A stretch of 49,423 nucleotides of DNA from positions 1 through 49,423 of the forward strand of contig JAEZDC010000117.1 in NCBI GenBank assembly GCA_023429825.1. Reading direction: 5' to 3'. This DNA comes from Bacteroidota bacterium. GTDB taxonomy: Bacteria > Bacteroidota > Bacteroidia > Chitinophagales > Chitinophagaceae. Position numbers and translations under genes: made by a program. Below the pieces are notes generated by a model. The model did no database searches, was not told the DNA's origin, and saw only the letters and a program-made list of their open reading frames with translations. Below are positions 6,566-15,080 of this stretch, piece after piece; position 1 is the first letter of the stretch, and each line of letters opens with the position of its first letter.

Positions 6566-8989
6566 ATGATTCCCTTTGAAAGGCTATTTACCCAGCTATA
6601 TTTCTCTAAAACAGAGGAAGAAGTTGAGAAAGTGATCAATTCCCATCCGGAAGTGTTTAAGCAGGAGAATTGGTATCCTTATGGCGAAAACGAAAATTAT
6701 TTCGGTGTAATTGAGAATCAGCAAGCCTCGCCCATCCCCGCTCTAGTTGAGAAAATTACAAATTCCATAGATGCTGTGTTGATGAAACGATGCTATGAGT
6801 TAGGAATAAATCCTAAGAGTGAGAACGCAGCGAAATCAATGGAGGAAGCAATTAATCTGTTTTATCCAAATCACAACTGGGATCTAAGACAAAATCAACG
6901 CTTACAAGCAGAGAACATACAGATCATTGCTGATGGTCCGAAGGAAAATACCAGTTTGATTATTTATGATAACGGTGAAGGCCAGCATCCCAAAGACTTT
7001 GAAAATACGTTTTTATCACTCCTTAAGGGGAACAAAACTGAAATCCATTTCGTTCAAGGAAAATTCAATATGGGTGGGAGTGGCGCTCTGGTGTTTTGCG
7101 GACGAAACAGGTACCAGTTAATTGGGTCTAAGCGATTTGATCAATCCGGTGATTTTGGATTTACATTGATTCGACGTCATAAACGTTCTGCTGAAGAACA
7201 GAAAACTAAGAGGCACACTTGGTATGAGTACTTTAAGGTTGATAGTAACATTCCCAGCTTCTCTATTACTGATCTCGATTTGGGCTTATTCAACAGAGTC
7301 TTTACAACAGGAACAGTGATCAAGCTGTATTCATACCGAATGAAAGGTATTACAGATATATCTAGAGATTTAAACTTAAGCTTAAATGAATATCTTTTTG
7401 AGCCGGCATTACCTGTTTTTACTATTGAAAAGCCAGAGAGATACCCCAAAACTCCTCAAATGCAAAGGGAGCTTTATGGTTTAAAAAGGAGATTGGATAA
7501 GCAGGGAGACACATATTTGGATAAGGAATGGAATTTTAGTGAAGTATATCACGAGCCTAAAATTGGAGACATAAAAGTAACTGTCTACGTTTTCAAATCT
7601 CGTATCGATGGCAAAAACGCCAAAGATTCAAAGAGTACTATACGAAGAGAATTTTTTAAAAATAACATGTCTGTTATGTATAGCCTTAATGGGCAGGTAC
7701 AAGGATCAGACACTACCACTTTCATATCACAAGGATTAAAATTCCAGTTGCTGAAAGATCATGTACTTATTCATGTCGATTGTACCAATATGATCCCGGA
7801 TTTTCGAGATGAACTGTTTATGGCCTCAAGGGATCGATTAAAAGAAGGTGATGAATCCAAGGAATTGAAAGCTGTTTTAATTAGAAATTTAAGCAAAGGG
7901 AAATTAAGTGAGTTGTTTAAGCATAGAAGAGAAAATTTGTCAGTAGAAGGAGATGATACTAATGAACTGTTGAGGAGTATGGCTAAAAGCTTAAATATTA
8001 ATAAGGATTTGATGAACATGATTCAACAGACTTTTAAAGTGCCTGGTCAAAGTAATCAAAAAGATAAAAAGCCCAAGCTAAATGATGACAATCAAAAGAA
8101 AAGAGAACGTGAGGAAGTGCCTTTTCTTCCCAAGCGCTTTCCCTCATTTTTCAGAATAAAGGGTGCGAGTGATGAAAATCATATAGTCAAAGTTCCATTG
8201 GGGTCAGACAAAGTACTCCGATTTGAGACTGATGCCGAAAATCAATATTTCGACAGAGTAGAAGAGCCGGGTGAGTTACAAATATCAATCTTAGGATTTG
8301 ATAGAGATACATCTAATGGTGGAGGGGAGGCGGTTTTACCTGACACTCCCTCGAACTTAATAAGTATTAGCCAAAGTAGCCCCGATAAAGGAATAATTAA
8401 ACTAATTCTGAATCCAACGCTCGAGGTTCAAGTCGGAGACGCTTTTAAAATAAAAGCTTCGCTTACCGCTCCAGGAGAAGTATTTGATCAGTTTTTCATC
8501 GTTAAAATAACTGAACCAGAAAAGCCAAAAGAAAAGAAGAAGGATTTAGAAGATGATCAAGCGGGTGGACTTCCACCCTATGTGTTAGTTTATAAAGAAT
8601 CTCGTGAAGGAGCCAAGAGTTTCGACGATTTGGAAGAGGCAAATATTTCGATGGACTATGGCAATATTATGCATCCTTACATTGAAGATGACAAGCTAGA
8701 AAAGATCTTTGTGAATATGGACAGTACTGTACTCAAAAATTATAAATCTAAGTTGAGATCGGAAGCTCAGCTAGGGCTTGCAGATCGAAAATATATCGCC
8801 TCTGTATACTTCCACACCTTGATGTTGTTTGCGATAACTACTCAGAAAAAGTATGGATTCAACAAAATAGTTAACGGTGAGGCAGTGCCTGCAGAGTTAT
8901 CAGATTATTTGAAAGATGTTTTTGAAAGCCACTACTCAAGCTTTCTATTGAATTTTGGAACCGAGGAATTAATGGAAACTCTTGACTAA
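6566..8989 (+). CDS. large GHKL (Hsp90/MutL-type) ATPase, candidate defence protein (807 aa)
   Basis: The N-terminal ~250 residues form a Bergerat-fold ATPase: N box VEKITNSIDAV (Glu62, Asn66, Asp69), G1 box DNGEG (135-139) and G2 lid GKFNMGGSGAL (165-175). These are the three signatures of Hsp90, MutL and MORC ATPases. Residues ~250-480 resemble a transducer region, then comes a charged linker (~500-535) and an unassigned C-terminal half that includes an acidic/Lys-rich stretch near residue 660. No nuclease motif is visible inside the protein. The next gene, with a GIY-YIG nuclease domain, starts on the last base of this stop codon (TAATG), so the two are translationally coupled and probably form one machine. 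It converges with the DUF4007 operon. Biological role is inferred from context. Confidence 0.85.
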   Translation: MIPFERLFTQLYFSKTEEEVEKVINSHPEVFKQENWYPYGENENYFGVIENQQASPIPALVEKITNSIDAVLMKRCYELGINPKSENAAKSMEEAINLFYPNHNWDLRQNQRLQAENIQIIADGPKENTSLIIYDNGEGQHPKDFENTFLSLLKGNKTEIHFVQGKFNMGGSGALVFCGRNRYQLIGSKRFDQSGDFGFTLIRRHKRSAEEQKTKRHTWYEYFKVDSNIPSFSITDLDLGLFNRVFTTGTVIKLYSYRMKGITDISRDLNLSLNEYLFEPALPVFTIEKPERYPKTPQMQRELYGLKRRLDKQGDTYLDKEWNFSEVYHEPKIGDIKVTVYVFKSRIDGKNAKDSKSTIRREFFKNNMSVMYSLNGQVQGSDTTTFISQGLKFQLLKDHVLIHVDCTNMIPDFRDELFMASRDRLKEGDESKELKAVLIRNLSKGKLSELFKHRRENLSVEGDDTNELLRSMAKSLNINKDLMNMIQQTFKVPGQSNQKDKKPKLNDDNQKKREREEVPFLPKRFPSFFRIKGASDENHIVKVPLGSDKVLRFETDAENQYFDRVEEPGELQISILGFDRDTSNGGGEAVLPDTPSNLISISQSSPDKGIIKLILNPTLEVQVGDAFKIKASLTAPGEVFDQFFIVKITEPEKPKEKKKDLEDDQAGGLPPYVLVYKESREGAKSFDDLEEANISMDYGNIMHPYIEDDKLEKIFVNMDSTVLKNYKSKLRSEAQLGLADRKYIASVYFHTLMLFAITTQKKYGFNKIVNGEAVPAELSDYLKDVFESHYSSFLLNFGTEELMETLD

Positions 8990-9855
8990 TGAAGGTTGAA
9001 AGATCAGATGTGCTTTTTCCATTGTGGCGAAAGAAAGTTGATTCTTCCTTATTTAGTAAGGCACATACTCCAATACCTAATTGGTGTGCTAAAGCATGGA
9101 AACTCAAAGAGATTTTCGGAATTAATACATCAAAAAAAATCGCTTCTGCCCAAGTAACTGTAAGATTTAATAGAATTGAATATGCCGGGCAGGTGACATA
9201 TTCTCATAATAAAGACGCCACATATCAGTTGTTTTTACCTAGAGACTTAGTGGAGCAGCTGAAAGATTACTTTATAATGAGCTATATGCGAAGTTTGGAG
9301 CAAAGGTTAAGAAAGAATAATTCAGTGTATGCAACCACTAATATTGAAGACGAACTACCATTCTGGGAATTTATAGACATTGAATTTGATAATAAGCAAA
9401 AGATATTCATTTGTAAGGCCCACTATTATCAAAAGCCGTTGTTCCCTGAACTTTTTAAGCAATTTGTTCGATCCCATCATTTAAAAGAAATAGAAAATCA
9501 GTTGCTTGATAAAGGCAATTTTAAATTTATCAAAGAAGACTGGAAGCCAAGAGGAGAGTTTAAAAAATTATTAGAGAGGAATAATATAATTTATTATCTG
9601 ATTGATACAGAAAATAAACTTCTTTACATTGGGGAAGCAGAACACACAAGAAGAATAATACAACAACGAGATGATATACCAAATTGGAATTACTTTAGGA
9701 TTGATTGCCTTCCTGAATGGCTAACGAAGAGCCAAAGGTTAGAGCTTGAGAGATTAATAATTAGGAGTTTTGCATCGGTTCTAGTTAATAATAAACAAAT
9801 TACAACTAAATTGATTAGCCAATATCGATTGGTAAATAAAAAAATTGATCGTTAA
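8989..9855 (+). CDS. GIY-YIG nuclease-domain protein (288 aa)
   Basis: The C-terminal third (about residues 200-270) has the GIY-YIG pattern: IIYYLIDTENKLLYIGEAEH for the two paired motifs, an Arg pair (TRR) on the following helix, the metal-binding Glu in LELERLII and a closing Asn after SVLV. The N-terminal ~195 residues are unassigned and may recognise DNA or bind the GHKL partner. The start overlaps the GHKL stop by one base. The stop codon shares the bases TTAA with the stop of the convergent 250-aa gene. A coupled GHKL ATPase plus a nuclease resembles effector pairs of anti-phage systems. The domain call is good; target DNA and role are inferred. Confidence 0.82.
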   Translation: MKVERSDVLFPLWRKKVDSSLFSKAHTPIPNWCAKAWKLKEIFGINTSKKIASAQVTVRFNRIEYAGQVTYSHNKDATYQLFLPRDLVEQLKDYFIMSYMRSLEQRLRKNNSVYATTNIEDELPFWEFIDIEFDNKQKIFICKAHYYQKPLFPELFKQFVRSHHLKEIENQLLDKGNFKFIKEDWKPRGEFKKLLERNNIIYYLIDTENKLLYIGEAEHTRRIIQQRDDIPNWNYFRIDCLPEWLTKSQRLELERLIIRSFASVLVNNKQITTKLISQYRLVNKKIDR

Positions 9856-10604
9856 TAATAAAGCGGGAATAGCATTAGCGGGGTGAAGTTAGAATCTACA
9901 TTGTAGGCTCCCTTGTTCCAATACGAATACATTGCGCAGAAGAAGGGCTTCCAAATTCTCTCTTGTGCCTTTTTTACAATCTCAATGTATTCAGGATCTT
10001 CAACCAAAGGTTGAATTTGATCTTTGTGGATATAATTCTGAAGAATGAAATCTATGCCTAATACTGCATCCATTGGGGGATATAAAAGCCTAGGCGAAGG
10101 TAAGATAATGCTATTCCCATAAATGTCGTGCCCTTTCGCCTCCATCTTTTCACCGCCAAAAGCAAAGTGATATAATGGATGAGAATATTTGGTCTTTAAT
10201 CCTCCCAATTCAATCAAATGTCTATCGAGATGCCAAGCGGAATAAACAAAATCTAAGTCATTAATTGAACTGTTAACTCTCCAGCCATCAATTTCAATAT
10301 CGAAAAACAATTTTTTTAATGGGTTATAAATATCATTTGATTCTTGAACTGTTCCTTCGATATCTATTGTAAGTGAAACTGTGATATCTGTAGTGTCCGC
10401 TGCCATACGACCACCTACTTCATCTGCAATAAAGACTATCTTTTCAAGCGTATATCCCCATTTGTTTTCAGTTGCAGTAGCAAGACAGTAACTGCCTGCT
10501 TTTTGTAAAGGGTCAATATTACCGCATAGCTTGTACGTTTGAAGCAGAGCGCTGAGTTTACATAAGTCGGCCCCAATTTCTTTATTTTCTAACTCTTTGC
10601 TCAT
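9852..10604 (-). CDS. unknown last gene of the DUF4007 operon (250 aa)
   Basis: I do not recognise this family. It is a soluble protein without signal peptide or membrane segment, with an N-terminal helical part (~1-50), a beta-rich middle (SLTIDIEGTVQES, KLFFDIEIDGWRVNSS) and an aromatic C terminus ending PLYY. The middle has the feel of a binding domain rather than an enzyme; no conserved catalytic set is visible. It overlaps the receiver-protein gene by 23 bases, so it is the sixth and last gene of the operon. Its stop shares TTAA with that of the convergent nuclease gene. Operon position suggests an effector or specificity subunit, which is inference. Confidence 0.72.
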   Translation of the reverse strand: MSKELENKEIGADLCKLSALLQTYKLCGNIDPLQKAGSYCLATATENKWGYTLEKIVFIADEVGGRMAADTTDITVSLTIDIEGTVQESNDIYNPLKKLFFDIEIDGWRVNSSINDLDFVYSAWHLDRHLIELGGLKTKYSHPLYHFAFGGEKMEAKGHDIYGNSIILPSPRLLYPPMDAVLGIDFILQNYIHKDQIQPLVEDPEYIEIVKKAQERIWKPFFCAMYSYWNKGAYNVDSNFTPLMLFPLYY

Positions 10605-11709
10605 TTTGCTCTAAGGCATTTTTTAGTTTCTGTAACCGAGGTTTTTCAATTGGGGATGCTACAGAGTTCCCAGAAGGTCGTAAGGCTTCCGAAATTGAAA
10701 TATACTCGAGCTCTTGCCACGGAAAAGTGTCATCTTGACCAGCAATTAAAAACCCGTCAATAGTATCTATTGAAACTCTTGTGGTTTTACAGGTTACCCA
10801 AAAGGAATTGCTTTTGCTTTTAGGTTGTTTGATTATAGGCCTTAATTTTTTCAAGCCAGTTCTATCACTAATAAGTTCAACTTTCTTTGCGGCTTCCGTT
10901 GTTCTCAAGTTGTGTTCATTCGAAATTGCATTCTCCCAAAAAAGTTGAATCATCGGCATCCACCATCGTGTAAAATAGGAGCCAAAAGCACCTGTATATT
11001 TAAAATCTGATAAATAACGGTCCACTAACAGAGGCCAGTCCTCCGAGGTTTTATCGACACCCAACCTTGTAGCAAGATAAGATTCATCAATTAAGAAACT
11101 TGGTCTACATAGTAATTGAGTAATCAAAAATCTAGCAATTACGTGGGGAACTTGAATCTGTATTTTAGTAATGAATAAATCCACAAAACGCACGTCTAGA
11201 TTTACATGTTGCGAAACATTTAGTATTCCGGAAAGAGTCTTTTCGCATTGATGTAAGTAGTGGTAACCTTCTGCTAGCCCCTTCAATCTGCTTCTAAATT
11301 CCGCATAAGAAAGTTTATGACCTATATCATTCTTGCTTATGATAGAATCGAACAAATCTCTGCTAGTTTGATCTAGGGAAGAATCCAGCTTTTCATTTGC
11401 AGAAACTAAAACGATAGGAAAATCTTTCTTGATTGTTGAATCCTTTGTAAGCGTTCGCAATTCTTGGGCAACAGTACTCCCTCGGTATGTAGCTGATTTA
11501 CCGTCGGCATAAGGAGTATCATTAAGCTTAAGGTCTAGAATTATTCCATCAACATCAGGAATTAAATTAATTAACTCTTGCATTTGTTTTTCCCAATCTT
11601 CCGGAAATCTAAATACAATAGCAATCTCATTACCATCTTCTAGTCCGTGAATGGTTCCTTTTTCTATTCCATCTTTTGTGTCGTCAATGTAAATAAATTT
11701 ATAGGGCAT
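10582..11709 (-). CDS. response-regulator receiver-domain protein with novel C-terminal part (375 aa)
   Basis: The N-terminal ~140 residues are a CheY-like receiver: acidic pair Asp9-Asp10 (FIYIDDTKDG), phospho-acceptor Asp59 (DGIILDLKL), switch Ser103 (PIVLVSANE) and Lys126 (DSIISKND). All the residues needed for phosphorylation are present. The C-terminal ~230 residues do not look like a DNA-binding output domain (no HTH visible) and are unassigned, with a Trp-rich middle. The gene overlaps the dual-GHKL gene by 11 bases and the 250-aa gene by 23 bases, so a dedicated kinase-receiver pair inside the operon is the natural reading. Receiver call is strong; output is unknown. Confidence 0.83.
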   Translation of the reverse strand: MPYKFIYIDDTKDGIEKGTIHGLEDGNEIAIVFRFPEDWEKQMQELINLIPDVDGIILDLKLNDTPYADGKSATYRGSTVAQELRTLTKDSTIKKDFPIVLVSANEKLDSSLDQTSRDLFDSIISKNDIGHKLSYAEFRSRLKGLAEGYHYLHQCEKTLSGILNVSQHVNLDVRFVDLFITKIQIQVPHVIARFLITQLLCRPSFLIDESYLATRLGVDKTSEDWPLLVDRYLSDFKYTGAFGSYFTRWWMPMIQLFWENAISNEHNLRTTEAAKKVELISDRTGLKKLRPIIKQPKSKSNSFWVTCKTTRVSIDTIDGFLIAGQDDTFPWQELEYISISEALRPSGNSVASPIEKPRLQKLKNALEQNEQRVRK

Positions 11710-13975
11710 ATTCGTCTTTCTGTTTTTGAGATGCTAGAGGGATTTCTATACGTAAGCAGGTTGAATATCCCACCTCTGGTCTCATAACCTCAATTGAGCC
11801 GCCATAAGTCTGAACAATGTCTTTCACTATTTTCAGACCCAAGCCAGTTCCTGTTAATTTCTCATCCTCGCTTGCTTCAAAACCCATTGGTGACGAAGTA
11901 GTGAAGAATGCATCAAATATTTTTTTCTTGTTACTGTCCGGGATTCCATCTCCATTATCAAGGAACTCTAGATATGCATTGGATTCCTCCTTCCCTAAAA
12001 TAACTTTAATTTTTCCGGAAGTATTTTTTCTCTTAATTGCCTTTTTTGAATTTGTATATAGATTGAATAAGATAGAACTCCATTCAGAGGTATGCATAGG
12101 AGCTGTTAATATATCATAGCCGTACGGCTCAACAATAAACTCGATATTTAATTTATTTAAATCGCCTTGCAAAACATTTCTAAAATGATTCACGATTTTT
12201 TCTAAATCTTGAGGTTTCAATTCCCTGCTGACGTTTGCGGAAACTGTAGCATTAAAATAGGATGTATATGAAATGAAGAGTTGAATAGTTCTTTTTAGAT
12301 TCTCTAGTGAATTTACACCTGTCACGTTAAGATTTTGACCATTTAAAACACTTAAATCTCCCATTATGGATGGTGAAAATTGAATAACTTCATGGGTGAA
12401 CTCTCCTATAGTAAGTCCTAGCCCTGCTAGCACTCTTAACATCCCCAATTCATCTAATAATAGGAAAATATCACTCTTTAATTGCTGTACAATATTTCGA
12501 GTAATTCCAGAAAGCTCTTGTCCTTGTGCAGTGTTACCTGCTAAGCTAATTATTGCATTAATATTTTTTTCTAGATCATCAAGCTTCTGCGTCGTGGTTT
12601 TCCTTGCTTCTTCACCTCCCTTTAGGATTGGTGGTTTATTATTGGGCTTACGAATTTTCTTAATAGCAGAAGCCATCCGATTTTGGGCAGCAATAAAAGC
12701 CTTATGAAGGAAATCTGCTAACTCATTAAACGGTTCATTATTTATTAATCCTTCTCGACTTGCAGTTTCCTGAAACAATGCTCCAGTGGGATCTATTATC
12801 TCAACAAATCCAAATAAGTTTTTATTCCCGAACGGTACGTTAGTAACTCCGGAAGCTCCAGACCATCTTCTATCAATATCTAGCCAATCATCATTGCTTT
12901 CTCCATATGGTAAAACTCTAAATCCGTTTCTATATAGGCGTATACCACCTTGTTCCTTCGATAACTTCTGAATACTAGAAAGCTCTGTCTTCGTGATATT
13001 GGTATAGTACTCTTCTCTGTTATAAATAAAATAATATGCCTTAAAATGGACTTCATCAAGTCTCCTATACTTTTGTTCGGCAGGTACTTTTTCAGGATTG
13101 GTGCCCTCTCGCTTAGCTTCTTCAATGTCCTCTTCGTAAACCTTGTTATGAAAAATGGGAATGATATCATCCAAATCTAAGCTAGTACTTTTTACATTAC
13201 AGTATCCATCATGTGTCGAATCCACATATCCTTCGATTGTGGCCAGGGATTTATCGAACAACATTTTATCTGGATCAGCTACAACTTTTTTTATTCCCTC
13301 ATTGTTTTGAGTAAAAGAGACTTTAAAAGATTCATCGGATTGCTTCGCTAATTGTAAGGATATGCTTCTATCTGAAATGTAATCAGGTTGCAAAAGGTCA
13401 GACACATAGCGATACACCCTTTTAATATCGGCCTCAGTCCACCATTCTCTTAAGCCTTCAATTATTAGCGTAGTTCCTTCATCTTTTCTTTTTGGAATGT
13501 ATTCAACCGGATTCTCAATCTTCGTTAGCTCAGTGTCAATTTGATATTTGTCCCATTCAACAATCAGTTTTATGGCCTGTGAACTTTCAAGTGTTTGCGT
13601 TATTATAGTTAATTTTTTACCAAGCCTTTGTGTGGCAAATCTTCCAATGCCTTTTCTGCCTGCCTTCCGTCGATTGAATTTAGTCGAAACAGGATTATGG
13701 ATTTTGTCTGTGGACGAGATAGTCATAAAACCGTTTTGTAATTGGCTTAGTGACATACCGACTCCTGTATCATCAATGATAAGAGTTCCTCCTATTTGAT
13801 TCGTTTCAATAAATTCAACGTCCACGGTTCTAGCATCAGCATCATAGGCGTTTTTAATCAACTCCGAAACAGCGGTTTCGGCTCTTCCTACCAACTCCTT
13901 GCCTAATCGATCAATAAGGCCAGAGTCGATTTTAAAAGAAATTGACGTAACTGTATTTTCTGGACTATTATCCAT
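11699..13975 (-). CDS. dual GHKL protein: MORC/Hsp90-like ATPase fused to a histidine-kinase-like module (758 aa)
   Basis: Two separate Bergerat ATPase domains are visible. The first (about residues 15-200) has N box AVSELIKNAYDADA, G1 DDTGVGM (68-74) and G2 RKGIGRF (107-113), the form seen in Hsp90/MORC-type proteins. The second is at about 595-750: N box FNLYTNSKKAI near 633, G1 DNGDGIP near 672, F box FDAFF, and G2 GTGLGLKIV near 708, as in sensor histidine kinases. Between them, near residue 523, GEFTHEVIQFS looks like an H box with a phospho-acceptor His. No membrane segment, so it is a cytoplasmic sensor. The receiver gene follows with an 11-base overlap, and the PAPS-reductase gene lies one base upstream. 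Catalysis and signalling are inferred from motifs. Confidence 0.87.
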   Translation of the reverse strand: MDNSPENTVTSISFKIDSGLIDRLGKELVGRAETAVSELIKNAYDADARTVDVEFIETNQIGGTLIIDDTGVGMSLSQLQNGFMTISSTDKIHNPVSTKFNRRKAGRKGIGRFATQRLGKKLTIITQTLESSQAIKLIVEWDKYQIDTELTKIENPVEYIPKRKDEGTTLIIEGLREWWTEADIKRVYRYVSDLLQPDYISDRSISLQLAKQSDESFKVSFTQNNEGIKKVVADPDKMLFDKSLATIEGYVDSTHDGYCNVKSTSLDLDDIIPIFHNKVYEEDIEEAKREGTNPEKVPAEQKYRRLDEVHFKAYYFIYNREEYYTNITKTELSSIQKLSKEQGGIRLYRNGFRVLPYGESNDDWLDIDRRWSGASGVTNVPFGNKNLFGFVEIIDPTGALFQETASREGLINNEPFNELADFLHKAFIAAQNRMASAIKKIRKPNNKPPILKGGEEARKTTTQKLDDLEKNINAIISLAGNTAQGQELSGITRNIVQQLKSDIFLLLDELGMLRVLAGLGLTIGEFTHEVIQFSPSIMGDLSVLNGQNLNVTGVNSLENLKRTIQLFISYTSYFNATVSANVSRELKPQDLEKIVNHFRNVLQGDLNKLNIEFIVEPYGYDILTAPMHTSEWSSILFNLYTNSKKAIKRKNTSGKIKVILGKEESNAYLEFLDNGDGIPDSNKKKIFDAFFTTSSPMGFEASEDEKLTGTGLGLKIVKDIVQTYGGSIEVMRPEVGYSTCLRIEIPLASQKQKDEYAL

Positions 13976-13976
13976 A

Positions 13977-15080
13977 TTATATAAAACATGCTGCGCATCC
14001 TTCTCCTTCTGATTCTTCTAGAATATCTAGTAGGTAAGGTGACTTAGTAATATTTCGATTAGTTCGGTTTATATATTCTCGTTTTATTTGAGCAATCCTT
14101 TCTGGTCGGATTAAATCAGATAAAGGTTCATCCTGATGCCAGGTATAACCATCCTTTTCGTACTCCATTGCTTTGATAAAAAGTTCGGGGTGCTGTTCGT
14201 AAAGCCATACCCATTCAATCTTCTGCTGATAAAAACAAAAGAAACATCCAGACCTGCTTCGGGAATAATATCCCTTTTCTCCGTCTATTTCAAACTCTAC
14301 TTTTTGATAGTATTTAGGTATGCCAATGCCACTATCGGTAAGTATTTGAAATATGTCGTCTCTATTAAGATTATCCTCATTTTGAAGTAGTGAATATTGC
14401 TCTAAAGCCCCTACGGGGAAATGACTTTTTCTTAAAAATTGAAAAACCACTTCATTGAACGTGCTTGTCGAGATAGATAATAGTGAGTCTAACTTATCAA
14501 ACATTCTGTTCCTAGGACTTAACGGCTCAACTATTACTTCTTTTATTCGATCAGTGATAATTAGTTTAGTATTATAATAGAATTGCAAGAGCGTATCAAT
14601 ACTGTCATTTTTCAGTACTCGAGTGATTACGTCTTCGCTCCATATATTTCGTCTAAATGGAAAGATAGACTGTATATTTCCTTTTTTTGAGATATATCCC
14701 TCCCTGTCTTCATCGCCACGAATTCCTACATAGGAAATTGCTTGATCTTCACCTATCCACTTTTCAAACGGATCTAATTTTAGATTTTTTGTGCACCAGC
14801 GGTTAAAAGAAGAAGGCAAGAATTTAGTCTTGTATTTCAAAAAATGATCAAACGCTGTGTCAAGATGTGTATTCTCTGCAGCCGTTAATCGAATAATTTT
14901 TTTACCCAAAAAAACTTCAAGGCTATTTACAACGGCGTATGTCTCATCCAATTCCTTTCCCGTATCACAGAAATAGTATTCAATATTTAATTCCGGGCTT
15001 ACTCTCTTAAGAAAGATTGCCAAGGCTGCGCTATCTTTTCCTCCGGATATTCCTAAAACATGTCTAACTTTTCTCATCAT
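13977..15080 (-). CDS. DndC-like PAPS-reductase/PP-loop sulfurtransferase (367 aa)
   Basis: ATP-pyrophosphatase of the PAPS-reductase family: PP-loop SGGKDS at residues 12-17, FCDTGKELDETY at about 38-49, and YVGIRGDEDREGY near 118-129, the equivalent of the substrate-side block in DndC-type enzymes. Cysteines Cys96 (RWCTKN), Cys279 and Cys282 (SGCFFCF) are placed as in Fe-S or zinc-binding DndC relatives. An extra Cys362-x2-Cys365 ends the protein. The frame reaches a TTG at 15095; the ATG at 15080 is preferred and still overlaps the upstream ATPase gene by 17 bases. In Dnd/Ssp systems such enzymes mobilise sulfur for DNA phosphorothioation. No cysteine desulfurase is encoded here, so a host IscS would be needed. 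Family confident; substrate unknown. Confidence 0.85.
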   Translation of the reverse strand: MMRKVRHVLGISGGKDSAALAIFLKRVSPELNIEYYFCDTGKELDETYAVVNSLEVFLGKKIIRLTAAENTHLDTAFDHFLKYKTKFLPSSFNRWCTKNLKLDPFEKWIGEDQAISYVGIRGDEDREGYISKKGNIQSIFPFRRNIWSEDVITRVLKNDSIDTLLQFYYNTKLIITDRIKEVIVEPLSPRNRMFDKLDSLLSISTSTFNEVVFQFLRKSHFPVGALEQYSLLQNEDNLNRDDIFQILTDSGIGIPKYYQKVEFEIDGEKGYYSRSRSGCFFCFYQQKIEWVWLYEQHPELFIKAMEYEKDGYTWHQDEPLSDLIRPERIAQIKREYINRTNRNITKSPYLLDILEESEGEGCAACFI

